A stretch of 64,000 bases of DNA from Psilocybe azurescens (GCA_023853785.1 JAJIRX010000584.1:1-64000), one strand, 5' to 3'. Counted from the first letter of the stretch, positions 12,399-24,230 are shown. The notes: generated from the sequence alone by a model not told the origin. A program made the numbers and translations.

Positions 12399-13172
12399 TT
12401 GATTCCTCATAAGTCTATCCTCTGCTCTCTCCTCATTCTCTGCTCTTACTCTCTTGCTTGTCTTTATTGGTGGCCTTGTCACACTGATTTTAGTGTTGCT
12501 CTGACAGTGGGGCTTGATCCTGTCAGTCCTCTTGATGCTGCTACATGGGCTTTAGTGTGTGTGGCTTTCTGTTCAGGTTGTTGGTTAGGCAAGCTGACCA
12601 TCCCTTCCATTCATAGCTTTGACCCTCTCAAACATGTTGCACACAATGCATCTACCATCCTTTACTGCAGCTCTGGCAGCATCAACTCTATCTATTTCTA
12701 TATCCCATGGTCCAAGACCACTGAATTTACAGGTGCTGATATTGTCATTACTTCTAATGGAGACCCTTCTAGTTCTCTGGCCACCCTACTCAATCATGTG
12801 GCAGTTAATGCTGACCTGCCCAACACAGTACCCTATTTTGCATACTGCACAGCCAACAGTTGGTTGCCTTTGACTAAATCCATCTTCCTCACTTGCTGTG
12901 AGTGCATTTGGTTTGTCAAAGGTCTTCCCAAGATGGCAGATCATGCCTTCCACATCGGCAGCACCACTGAACTCCTCTTGCAAGAAATACACTCTGACAT
13001 CATTGCAGTGCAAGGGCAATGTCAGTCCAAGGCTTTTCTCAAATATTGGCATCAGATTGAAGACATCCTATCCCTTTTTATCACAAGTTCTTTCAGTGCA
13101 GATCATGCTGCACAGGTAGCAGCCACCATGGAGGCTTATCATAAGCTACATAACACATCTCCATGTGTTTAA
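12399..13172 (+). pseudogene. Tyrosine recombinase, C-terminal catalytic part, decayed
   Basis: The 257-codon frame matches the C-terminal half of a tyrosine recombinase (phage-integrase fold, Crypton-like) common in Agaricomycete genomes. Visible landmarks are ALVCVAFCSGCWLGKLTIPS (box 1 region), HAFHIGSTTELLL (box 2 region, normally H-x-x-R) and FLKYWHQIEDIL, which carries the tyrosine. Both catalytic arginines are gone: the expected Arg in box 1 is Trp (codon tgg at about 12583) and the Arg of HxxR is His (cac at about 12954). The frame opens at a TTG, not an ATG, and the N-terminal DNA-binding half is missing or unrecognisable upstream. Only one CG occurs in 774 bases. The assignment is solid, and activity is very unlikely. 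Confidence 0.8.
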
Positions 13173-13451
13173 TATAACTATTTGTTCTTTACACTGTTGG
13201 ATGATCACTTCAAGGCTTCCTCCTTTTAAGTCTCTGTTGTAAGCTATAAAGCTCAAATAGGTGTAGATACTTAAAGGTCTTCTTCTAACCTCTTACTAGC
13301 AACTCCACTACACTACAACACATGCTCAAAATGACTATATAGGCTAACTACAATGCATCATGTCTGGCTTCATGTCTCAACTTTGAGTTGCATAGGATCA
13401 TGTGACCAAAACCCTATGTAGTCACTTTCACTCAGTATTGTCTTAACCCAA

Positions 13452-13575
13452 TTGACCTGGTCAACAATTCAGATCAAGTCAATCAGTCAGTCAATAAAGG
13501 TCAAGCAGGTCAAATATTGACTGACTCCACATTTTTGACTGACCTTTGACTGACCCAGTCTGACCAGGGTCAATG
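13452..13575. repeat. Clustered TTGAC/GTCAA palindromic motifs
   Basis: A near-perfect palindrome ttgacctggtcaa (13452-13464) starts a tract with about ten copies of TGACY or its complement, including ttgactgac, ggtcaagcaggtcaa and ctgaccagggtcaa. Similar GGTCAG-rich sequence lies at the other end of the CpG-poor element, so this may be its right terminal region. No exact terminal repeat was found. Confidence 0.5.
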
Positions 13576-14027
13576 ACAACACTGCTTTCACCCAACCACA
13601 CAGAATCACAGATTCCACCTCTTTAAATCATCTGACTCTCATGAAAGCTCAAACTTGCTGATTATGAAGCACAGATATTGATTGCAATGTCACTCAAAGT
13701 CACAGATATTATCTAATCAGGTCACAAACTACTAAATAAGGAGATTGTGCATAGTTACCATCTGCAAGATGGTGTAGCCAAACAGGCCCTTATGTGTTTT
13801 GAAGGCGAGCCATCAGAAAAGGAAGAGGGTACAGTGTAAGACACTTCTTTGACACAAAAAATTGACATGCCCATATTGCATCACAAATACAAAAGATTTT
13901 GCAGTTATTTTTTATTAGGCTATAACTAGATACTCTGAGAAGTATATCTACCAAAAATGATTATGAGATACCATGTATTATATTGTAAACAAGAGGAAAG
14001 AAAGTTGGAAGCCAAATTGTCACATTT

Positions 14028-14493
14028 ACACCTCCTTGACACAAGTGTGACACGATGACCATTCTGAGTAAGTTGGCTAAGTTTAGAATGAGAGAATTGA
14101 TGTTGAGGCCAGAACACGTTGATCAGAGCGCGTGTTATATAAGCACCTTGTCACACTTCCACAAGACATACACTTGGACACTGTGTTTTGAACACATTTT
14201 GTCCAGTTTTATCGGAAAAGATAGCTAGATCAGTGGAACAGGTTATATTGTACCTAATGTGCAGATTTGGAACCCAACTGTTGCTTCATTGACTCAAAAA
14301 TCGGTTGTGAGATTATGCATCAACCCAAATTGGGTCATTTCCTCCTCAATCGCATGATTCTGAGACACCGAGTGCACCAAACCACACCAAATTTTGTAAG
14401 TACTTGGATGCATACTAGCACTGAATATATACAAAATTTGGTAGATTTACAATAAGATTTGCGCCCAAAAATCGATTTGTGTCAAGGAGGTGT
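14028..14493. mobile_element. MITE-like element with 17-bp terminal inverted repeats
   Basis: The sequence acacctccttgacacaa at 14028-14044 is repeated exactly in reverse complement at 14477-14493, bounding a 466-bp segment that has no coding capacity. This length and structure fit a miniature inverted-repeat transposable element. Inside is a second perfect 13-bp inverted repeat (accaaattttgta at 14386-14398 and its complement at 14430-14442). No clear target-site duplication is visible directly outside the ends, so the true ends may be a few bases off. Confidence 0.55.
14386..14442. repeat. Perfect 13-bp hairpin
   Basis: accaaattttgta (14386-14398) pairs with tacaaaatttggt (14430-14442) across a 31-base spacer. 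It lies near the right end of the MITE-like segment. A hairpin RNA or a subterminal transposase-binding repeat are both possible. Confidence 0.7.
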
Positions 14494-14876
14494 CTTTGAC
14501 TGTATGTATCATCCTCTGATATCATCGTCATCGTCTATAGCGGGTGTAGAGTAGAATGAAGTGGTATGGATTGAGGCAACTCTTCCAAGCTACGGTGGTA
14601 GAAGAGAGGTAAGAGACGATGGGGAAGTTCTGTATGAACATCCTATTCTTATACCATATTTTGGTATGTCCTTGTTTATGTTCCGCTTTATGTGGCTGAC
14701 AACTGGCTGACGACATGCGCGATTTCTCAACTAAAATTGTTCTGTAAAGGGAAATTGACTTCCCAAACAGGATGCACACTACTGGGACTGGTCATTGATA
14801 TAATTATGATACAAAGATAGCACGTGCAGCAACATGATACAGAAGAAAAAGGTGTCCGAGACAATATCGTCAGCCC

Positions 14877-17800
14877 CTAGATATACCGGACTGGATCCAA
14901 GACATAAGGCTTAAGTAAAGTCAATAAAAACGCAATACATACTCAAAACAACTTCAAACGACGCTCCTGCACCGAGCTTCATCTCCACATACTCCGCCGC
15001 CTTATTCCACAACCCAATCCACATCTCCTTATCATCTAGCAACGCCTTCTTCAAATACGCAGCCGCAAGCACTGTCCCCCAGATCTTATCCGCGTCTCGC
15101 TGGGCCTTCAATCGCAGCGGAATGGCGGTTTTCAGGCGCTGGAGCGAGACCTTCCTGCCAATGAGGGCATGGAGCTCGTCGTTGAGCTCGAACGAGCCGT
15201 CAAAGCTCTGCAGCCGCGCGGCGGCGATGATCGGCGCACCAGTGGTCCACGGTGCGGGGGCAATCGCAGTGGGCTTCCTCGATGCTTTGTAGAGCCCCGT
15301 TTTAGAGGAGGCAGTCACTGTGAACACCGGCGGGGATGCGGTCTCCGGTTCTTCATTTTCATCCTTGTCCTCTTCTAGACTCCCTAGAACTGCAGTAGAA
15401 GAATGAGTCTCCGGAAGGCTCGGAGAGCAGGCGGCCGTTTCGAGTTCGTAGAAGGTCGCGTGTGGCTTCTCGCGACGTGAGTAGGGCGACACCTCCGTCT
15501 TCGATCTTCTGAGGCCCGGCGACGATGCATGGTGATCTACCCTTTTGCAGCAGCAGGAGCAGCAGGAGCAACAACCGTCCGGATACGCACCGGGCATCTT
15601 TGGACTCGAACACACCAAGTAGGACGACTTTTTAACCCGCAACGAAGACGAAGCACCAGTTTGCGACCTCTGAGACGCCTGCGCAGGCATGTCTGACTTT
15701 GGAGACGGAGTGGTGACCCCCAACGCCCGCTGGTAGACGCACTCCTTGGCTGAGGAAGTGCAGCAGTAGCATTTATGTTGGATTGTCCACTAGTCGCGTG
15801 GGCAGAAGGAGAAGCGACTGGCTCAACGCCTGGCCAGAGTCCACCTGTCGATAGGGGACTGAGATTAGTGGTGTTGAAATTCCCACTTGTATACGTTCCT
15901 CGAGGCTGTGGATGTGGATCGACGTCTGGCCAATCCCCACTCACTGACGACCCCCAGCCCCCGCTCGTGGACCCTCCAGTCGGCCGAGGAAGTGCGATCG
16001 TATTAGTGTTAGAAGGCTGTGAATTAGGGTCCGATGCCTTGGAAGGAGCCGTGCCAGATGCACTGGGTGCCAGTGGCTTGACGCCTGGCCAGACGCTGTG
16101 ACCACCCGCGGACGATTCATGCGCATCAGGCCCAGCGTTGTGGCGCCTGGCACGTTCCTCGTCTTTGTTGTCATAATAAAAACCGTCATGGTTGTCATGG
16201 TTGTCTGCATTTGCATGATTGGCATTGTGACGAGCGGCGGAACCCTTCCCAATATTCGCATCATCGTTGTCGTTGTCGTTGTCGTCAGCGTTCTCCTCAT
16301 CCCAATACCCGTCCCCATCCACAGCGATGAACGACGCAAATTTGCTCGCAAGCTGATACCGCTCGCTAAAGTGCACAATCGCATCTCTCGCGTCCCTCTC
16401 CCTCTCCTTATCCCTACCCTCATCCGCTCCAGAATCAACAGAGTGTGACACGCGAATCCCGTCCTCGAGCTCCTGGATGATGCGGTGTGCCGCGAGCGTG
16501 TGGATGAGCGGGGGCAGCCTGCCCCTCTGAATCTGCTGTCCCTCCCTTGTTGATCGAGCGTCTGGCACACCTTCACATCCGGCAGAGCGATGCGCGTCCC
16601 ATCAGGAAGCATCCCTCTTAGCGCCACCGTCTTTGGGACCGCAGCCTTGCTGTGGGTGTGCGGGATGGTGATGATCGCGGAGACAGTGAACCGGTTCGAG
16701 GGGTGCAGGTCCGGTATGCGGCTGGGCGCTTGTTGTATCGTTATCTCATGCGAAGGTGAACTGGAAGTAACGCCAGCAGACGCAGCACCAGAACCAGGGG
16801 CATACCCCAATCCACACACACGTCACGCACGTCGCCCATGGGGGCACCTTGCTCGCCTCCAGGAGCCGCGCGCACTTTTGGGAAATGTCGCCAGCGTCAG
16901 TCGCCATGAGACAGCGCCCGTTGCCGACCCGAGCGACGCCCTCACATAGAGCGGTCGAAGCGGCGTTGCCCACGCCGAGCGTGAAAAAGCGCAGGTGCGC
17001 GGCAGAGGAGATAAGGGAGGTAAGGGACTCGGAGACGGAGAAGGATATGAGGGCGAGGAGGCTGTCGAGGTTGTAGACCTACATGCACAGAATGAGCGTC
17101 AGTTCGTTTTTTGAGGGAGAGGCAGAGTGGGATATGAGCCTATCTATAACTTACCTCGCCGTCCGTGAGGAGGAATACAGACGTGGGCAACGAGGTGTTT
17201 CGCGAGCGCACGAGGTTTCTGACACCAGATTCGATCTCGGTGCCGCCCAGGTTGGCGCTCATCGCGTTGACGTGGTTGAGCTGAACAGGAAAAAGAAAAA
17301 ATATCAGCGACCAATACTCAAATCAAATGAAAAAAGGGGATGGTATGTACGAACAGCGATATTGATGTCAGTCGCCGTATACCCGCGGCTTGAATTCCAC
17401 AATGAAGAAGATACCGATCCAAAGCTGAAGATATTAAACAGTGTTCCCTGGCTAGGAAGACTCTTCAAGAACAGCACCAGCGCGTCTTTCGCGTGCTGCA
17501 TAGGGCGCCCGGCCATGCTCCCGCTGCGGTCGATGAGGAAGATGTATTCCTGCGTCGGGAGCGCTTGCATTCTGAAGCGCGGGACAAAGGTCAGCGACAG
17601 CGCCACACTTGTTTCCTTCTCCTTCCTTTTCGTCTTTGAGATATTTGGAGTGTTCGAGATACGGTTGTGTTCAAGTACTTCGGCAACGCAGCGCGGCTCG
17701 CCGAGCCGCACCGCTTGGATAGAGAGTACAAAGTCCCTGTTCAGCCTGGGCGGCGGGCCCGCGGGGTCCAGCGTCACACGGGAAGTGTAAATCAGGGATT

Positions 17801-18620
17801 CCGTGTCGTCGCCAGTGCCATTGCTCGAGTACACCTTGATGGCGTGCGAAGAGGATGTGACGGAGGTTATGGCGCTGGGCATCTGGATCTCAGCAGCGAT
17901 GTCAAGCGTGGTGTGGGTGTTGGAGGACAAGGAGGACGGGGAGGAGGGAAGGGAGGAGGGAGGCGGCCCGTACCGCGTGGCGACGTAGGTTGGGAGGATG
18001 AACTCGACTGAGTCGTATCCTGGCAGGTCGCCGTCGGAGAGCGGGACGACGTACTGAAAGAGAGAGAGAAAATTAGTTTGGAGGGAATGGATGAGGAAAT
18101 GGTAACTTACCATGATAGTCACTTTGACATCTTGGCCTCGAGGAATGGCCCCGATTGAGATGACGAAAACTATGTGGTGTGATTTTATTTGACGATGAAA
18201 AAGGAAGATAAAAGCGTACTTACTATCGGGAGTCGCCTCATATAACAGGCCTGCGAACTGGTTTTGAGCGATGGCAAATTCGTACTCCTTCTCGGCCTTG
18301 GACCTTTCTTTGACGATGCCTTTCACAATACGCCCGTCGGCGGACTGCATCTTGAATGCGCATACAGCGCCGTTGGCGGGGACGGGAAAGATGTATTGTG
18401 CATTGGCGCACTCTTTGTTGGAGCGGTCATTGGTATAGCGTTGCTTGAGGACGACTCGGGCTGAGACTGTTCTGAGATTAGTATATATTGTGCAAAGACA
18501 GAAGAGTATATGCATGCCATCGACGATGTATATTTTAGCAGACACTGATTTGAGAGGAAGGTATGTGGGCAAGCCATTGGCTGCATAAGAGACGAGCCCA
18601 TGCGCTGACGTCTTTCCCAT
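14877..18620 (-). CDS. VIT and von Willebrand A domain protein
   Basis: This resembles fungal relatives of inter-alpha-trypsin-inhibitor heavy chains. The ATG at 18620 opens MGKTSAHGLVSYAANG. A VIT domain follows (VSARVVLKQRYTNDR, CAFKMQSADGR, EKEYEFAIAQNQFAGLLYEA; 18480-18220), then a vWA domain with the metal-site motif DRSGSM (about 17530) and LPTSVFLLTDGE (about 17170). A linker contains a degenerate duplication around WPGVKP/WPGVEP and STSGGWGS/STSGRWGS (about 15740-16100). The C-terminal family domain reads FDGSFELNDELHAL and KIWGTVLAAAYLKK, ending just after an intron at 14877. Frame changes at about 16804-16844, about 16545-16575 and at the C5 run 15717-15721 are not explained by plausible introns. 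They look like single-base errors, although real decay is possible. The protein is probably cytosolic, since no signal peptide is evident. The family's role in fungi is poorly known. Confidence 0.8.
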
Positions 18621-19188
18621 TGCGAGGTGTTATCGAAAAGAGAGAATGGTTTTACATATATATGTAGTCGAGTCACTTGGGCGAATAGCGGGACGTTCTA
18701 ACTGCATTTTGCACAATAATAGTAGTGGGTACGTGCCTCCAGGATTGGGCTGTCTGATTAGTATCTGCTATCAATGGCGAATCCATCTTCAACTAGACTC
18801 GTGACTATCGTGACTGTGAGAGAGGTGATAGTTTCGTTCTGACACACGGATAAAGATGTAGGTAGCCCTCTTTGTATAGACAGGTATAAGGAATTGTAGC
18901 TATGGATTTAAGCCTAGAAGACCTCAGTGTTTGTGTAGAATCACGTGATGTTAGATTGTTGAGCCTCCCCTGAAGCAAAAACGGTGTAAGAGGTTGGTGG
19001 TGGTGGTATTAGCGTTTGCAGCTGACCTTGTTCTCTGATTATCTTTAAACAGCCAGGTTCCCTTGGATCGCGGGACTCGGAAAAGAGGAAAGGACGGCTT
19101 ATCGGTGGGAATCTGTTTGGGTCAGTTGTGCAAAGTCACTTGGATCCCGACGACCTTCCCAAGACGCGTCAAGACACGCGACAAGGCC
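18621..19188. promoter_or_regulatory. Divergent promoter region, VIT/vWA gene and SNF5
   Basis: A 568-bp gap separates the start codons of two genes transcribed away from each other. It contains no frame of note, pyrimidine-rich patches and the 5' untranslated regions of both genes. Specific factor sites could not be assigned by eye. Confidence 0.5.
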
Positions 19189-22100
19189 ATGAACTCGAAT
19201 ACTTTCCAAAAGTCGGCGGGATTCAACCCAAATCCCGTCCCCTTTGCCAACAATGCTCCCCAGCAACAGCAGCAGCAGCAGCAGATCCACTTACCCGCCT
19301 TGCTCGCTTTCGTGGGCATGTCCCATGACCAATTCGCCTCGCTTTCCCCCACAGATCGCCAGATTCTCGTCCAAAAGTATTTCCACCATGTCCGCCAACA
19401 GCAGCAGCAGCAGCAGCAGAGCAATGAGCGGGAGCGGCTTCTCATGAGCATGTCACAGTCCCAGTCTTTTGACCGTCCCTCAAGCTCGGCTTCTCCTCAT
19501 CAAATGATGCCCCCACCCCCACCACGTCCACCCACCGCTCAAGGCCATGGTCCAGGCATCCCGCAACAGCAGCCTCAGCTCCAACATTCACGACCTGGCA
19601 CCTCCATGGCGCACCGCTCTCCGACCATTCCGACTTCCATGCACGACATGATGGGGCAAGGCCAGCGACCTCTTAGCCGAATGGTATTCTTTTTTCTCTC
19701 TCTTTCTATCGTAAAAATTCATCTCTATCTAGTCTCAGCGAAACGACAGTATCAATGGCTTCAAACCCCAGCAGCAGCAGCAGCAGCAGCAGCCCCAGCA
19801 AATGTTCAACAACCCCAGTCAACAACCACCAGGCATGCAGACCATCCATCTCTCCCAGCAAAACCCTTACCCCTCCAACAACAACCCAATACCACCAAAC
19901 CCATCAGCCTCACCCACTATAGGCTCTCCTTACCGTGGTGCAAAGCGAAAACTCACCGGCGAAATGGTCCCTCCTAATATGGGAATCGGCCCTGGTCCCA
20001 TCCCAGGTAGCCCGCGTATAGGTGGCGGCGGTGGCGGCTTGGGGCTCTCCGGCATGGGTCCAGCAGGCGGCATTATGGGCCCTCCAGGCCTTCCAAGAAG
20101 CATATCCAACGAATCTCTCAACATGGGTGGCATCAACATGGCCGGCATCAATCCCATGAGCATGAACGGGATCAACATGGGTCCCATGGGCATGAACATC
20201 AACAGTGGCGGCGTCAGCAACAACAACAACAACGCAGGTGGAGCGATGAACGGCCAGCGAAATTCGCCTCGCCCACAGTCCTCCATGGGCATGGCGGGCA
20301 CCATCGGCGGCATGGGCATGAATATGGGGATGAACATCGACATCCCCTCCCGCACCCACATACCATCCGGGCCACAGACTCCCATCCGGCAAGGCTCCTT
20401 ACCCCCTCAGCAGTCCACCCCGACTCCTCAGATGGGCCAGCAAGCGCAAGCGCTCATGCGTCAAGGTTCTCAGCCGCCAACGCCGCAGGGTCCCATGGGT
20501 ATGCGACCCGGCATGGGCATGAACATGGGCATGGGAGGCATGCATGCACCCTCCAGTCCTCATCCCGGTGCATCTCAAGCAATGCCCATGGCACAATCCC
20601 TCTCTTCCTCGTCCATCAACTCCAATTCGCTTCCTCAAGTCGCAGGGATGGGGATCCCCAACGGAGGAGCCATCCAGCCATCCTCCTCATCCTCATCCTC
20701 ACTCCCAGGATCCATCATCCCAGGAAACGCTCCCAACGCCAACCAGAATGCGCCAAGTGCCAACGGCGGCGGCGGCAGCGGCACCAACGCCACGGGCACC
20801 TCCACGCTCGCCCCTCTCCCACCTCTCCCCTCAAGCGTCAATCTGAACCCCAAAACGACCGCCATCACCCTCGTGCCCCTGCTCACGTCCACCAGCACCA
20901 TCCCGCCGCTTTCTCCCACGACACTCGCCCAGATCAAGTCGTGGATGGACACCGACAGTGCATACGACGCGCGCGTGCGCCAGATGCAAAGGGCCATGCT
21001 CGACGAGGCACGAGAGGCGTTCGCGCCTGGCGGCCTCGCCGCACCGAACTGGTGGGAGCGCGGTGCTCCGGGCAACGGCACTGGCAACTGGAACAAATGG
21101 CGAGGGCCCTCGGGCAGAGGATTCGATGTCAGGTATCCGAAAGCCAGGAGAGAAGTCGCGAGCATGGGCAGCGGAAGGAGTGGGAGAAAAGGTGTCAAGA
21201 GGGAAGGCTTGAGACTGTGCGTTGTCATTCTTATGAAGGATTCCAATGCTTATTATTTTTTCCACGTTGCAGACCCAGAAAGATCAACCCAGAAGATGCG
21301 AACCGCCCAGAAAAACTTGTGCCCATCCGCATCGAGTTTGACGTCGAGCATCACAAAATGCGGGACACCTTCATCTGGAACCTCAACGGTAAGCAAGTTC
21401 TCTACTACACCATAAAGTCCTTGACTCAGCTGCGCCCTCCTAAGACCCCGTCGTCACCCCTGAGCACTTTGCACAATCTCTAGTAGAAGATTACAACCTC
21501 GCGCCGTCATATCACTCCATCATCGTCAAAGCAATACAGGACCAGCTTACCGACTTCCGTGCGCACTCGCTCGTCGACATGGACGACGACGACGGCGAAC
21601 TCGACGGCTCTGACGTAGACACCCATAACGACACCGATGGAGGAGGGTCGCCGACCCTGATCCGTGGCTCGTTGAATGGGGACGATGCAAAGTGGTGGGA
21701 CGTATGGAGGCGGCGCGTCAATGCGCTTGAGGACGACGACGACGAGCACGAGGAGGACAAGAAAACCGCAAGACGCGCGGGTGGCCGTGGCAAGAAGCGC
21801 AAAGCCGGCTCGCAGCTCGTGCATCTGCAGAACCCGCACCTGCAGCATTTGAAGACGGAGGAAGATGACGCGGACGCGGACGCCAGCATGTTGGCGGACA
21901 ACGAGTTTGATGGCGGGGATGACGGGAAGAAGGTGTGGTTTTGGGATGGCGGGGATGGCGGAGAAGATGAGGACGAGGAGGAGAAGGCTTTTGGGCGAGG
22001 AGGCATTCAAGCCAATGACTGTCGATGAGATGCAACAACAGCTTGATGAGAAGCTGATGCACGAAGATATGCGGATATTGATCAAGGTATGTCTATCATA

Positions 22101-24230
22101 TCATGACATCAAAATTTAAGCTCAATTTCTACTCCATGAACAGCTCGACATCATCGTGGCCTCTATCAAACTAGACGATCAGTTTGAATGGGATTTGGAC
22201 AATCCTATGGCTTCTCCTGAAGACTTTGCAGAAGTTTACACTCAGGAACTTGGACTGGGTGGCGAATTCAAGTATGTTCAAACCCTTTCCTTTCATTCAA
22301 TGTTATTCATCATTGATGTTTTTTTCAGAACTGCTATTGCCCACTCGATCCGCGAACAAGTGCAAACATACCAAAAATCACTTTTCCTCGTCGGACACCC
22401 ATCCGACGGCACCGCCGTGCAAGATGACGATCTCAAGCAATCCTTCCTACCTAGCCTCTCTTCCGGCGCACGCCCCGTCTCCGAGGTACAGCAATTCACG
22501 CCCTTGCTCAACTACCTTTCCGACGGCGAGCTTGAGCGCACCGAGAAGGAGCGCGACAAAGACCTCACCAAGCGCAGGAAGCGCAACACCCGTGGGCGCA
22601 GGGGCGTTGCCCTTCCCGACCGCGAGCCCATCAGGACCTACCGCACCCCGGCCATCGGCTTCCCGGAGCTCGACGCTGCAACGCTCGCATTGGCCGCTGC
22701 AGCCAACGCGCCCATGTCCCGTCGCGCTGCAGCTGCAGCTGCCTCGGTCACGATCGCGAACATGGTGGCGAGCGAGAACGGCACGGCGTATATGCCGCAG
22801 AACACGCCGTCGGTTGTGTCGCAGCCCGCACCGTCTGCAACGGCGGCGGCAGCGAAGGAGAAGAAACCAAAAGGTCTGTTCAAGGCTCCTGTGTATCCTT
22901 CGATGGTGCTGCGTCCGCGTGCCCATGTGGTGGCACCGACGCCTTCGACGGCGGCAGATGTGTCGTCGATGCCTCCGCAGGCGGCGGAGCATGAGGCGCC
23001 TGTGTCGTCGAGCAGCGCCGCGCCATTTAGTTTGCAGGATAGCAGGGCGAACAAGATCATCACCGCGAAGCGTGCTAAGGAGCTCGAGAGAGAGGCAAAG
23101 GAAAAAGAGTTCGTCGATGGGCAACACCCGAATTATATCAACGGTGTCTGGCACTGCTCCAACTGTGGATGCCCAGAGAGCATCGCTATTGGACGTAGGA
23201 AAGGTCCATTGGGCGACAAGTCGCAGTGTGGTACCTGTGGTATGTGACCTCTATATGCTTTGTTCGGCATTCAATTTACTGATAATCACGTACTCTTCTT
23301 AGGCAAATTCTGGCACAGACACCGGAGACCACGACCTGTGGAATACAATTCCGATCCCGACTTCCATTCAGGCCTCAAGCAAAGGAGATTGAGGCAGCGA
23401 AGACGCCTGCCTCGAAGAAGAAAGGCGCAGCAGCAGCTTTGCGCGCGCAGAGTGCCGCACATAGTGCCACGCCTGCAGCGGACGCCTCGGAGCCACAGAC
23501 GCCCACTCGCTCGAACGGAGATCTCGAAGGCGGCTCTTCTCGCCGCTCGCCGACGCCCTCTGCTCATCATGGCAACAACAACGATGACGACCGGGCAATG
23601 TCACCAGTGTCGACGGCTTCCAGTGCCTCTGAGCCGCCGTTGGCGCAGCGAGTAAAGATAAATGGGTCCAGTCATACTAAGACTGCTTCTGTAACTCCTG
23701 CAGTTGTGCCTGCACCAGCTACACCCGCCAGGGCACCACCCGTGGCTGAAGCACCTGCCCCTCCTGTTTCTAAGACTCATGCTACTCCTGCTGCGACTGG
23801 ATCCGCAAACCAAGCAAGTCCCTCAAGAACCTGGGTACGTTTTCCTTAATGTGTTGAAAGAGCCTTAGCTAAAATATTTGTTACATACTCAGCCACCACC
23901 ATGGTTATCTAGTGCGATACAAGCGATGCAGGCAAGATACCTACATGACAGATTCGAAGTCACGCTCCGCAAAGTCAACGCGTCCACTACACCTGAATGG
24001 CGCATCAAATGTTTAGATTGCCCTGGCAAAGTGAGTTGCTCTGGTGAATCCGTTGCTTAACGTGAGTGCTGATCTCTGCTTGACTTTAGTTATATACCCC
24101 GGGACCTGGCGAAACGTTATCGAATTACGAAGTCCATTTGAAAAATCGCCAGCACCGCCAGCGCGTCAACGACCGTCTTGCAGCGGCGGCCACCACCTCT
24201 GAAGGCTCTGCTGCTGCCCCAAATCCATAG
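19189..24230 (+). CDS. SNF5: SNF5/SMARCB1-type chromatin remodelling subunit
   Basis: This is a core subunit of a SWI/SNF-type ATP-dependent nucleosome remodeller. The ATG at 19189 (MNSNTFQKSAGFNPNP) is chosen over upstream non-ATG openings. The N-terminus is glutamine-rich (three CAG/CAA runs near 19261, 19396 and 19768) and is followed by a long Met/Gly/Pro/Ser-rich region. The SNF5 domain has its two repeats: KLVPIRIEFDVEHHKMRDTF with VVTPEHFAQSLVEDYNL (21310-21500), and ILIKLDIIVASIKLDDQFEW with PEDFAEVYTQELGL (22070-22270). A C-terminal GATA-like finger of the form C-x2-C-x20-C-x2-C follows (about 23158-23241), next to FWHRHRRPRPVEYNSD. Intron 1 is 19684-19732, and at least seven introns are supported. 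Single-base shifts occur at GGG 21993-21995 and AAA 23391-23393. Both leave conserved-looking sequence on either side, so consensus error is likely. The protein is about 1,500 residues and nuclear. Confidence 0.9.

Larger units (their letters stand above)
9514..13805. mobile_element. CpG-erased tyrosine-recombinase element
   Basis: Reading base by base, I find only two CG dinucleotides in this 4.3 kb (near 11873 and near 12956), whereas both flanks contain CG at ordinary or moderate frequency. TG and CA are abundant. The block contains a minus-strand decayed gene (9866-11641) and a plus-strand tyrosine recombinase remnant (12399-13172) transcribed away from a central region at about 11640-12400. 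GGTCA/TGACC-rich palindromic tracts lie near both edges (9290-9520 and 13452-13575). This is the expected footprint of an old insertion whose methylated cytosines have been deaminated. The element boundaries are inferred from composition, not from identified terminal repeats. Confidence 0.65.
13806..14876. other. Intergenic with MITE-like insertion
   Basis: No coding gene is visible between the recombinase element and the VIT/vWA gene. The main structure is the 17-bp inverted-repeat segment annotated separately (14028-14493). The part after 14,500 probably includes the 3' untranslated region of the minus-strand gene ending at 14877. Confidence 0.5.

Noticed and set aside
12399..13172. Intact recombinase gene starting at 12399
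   Set aside because: The first codon is TTG, the N-terminal half is missing and both catalytic arginines are replaced.
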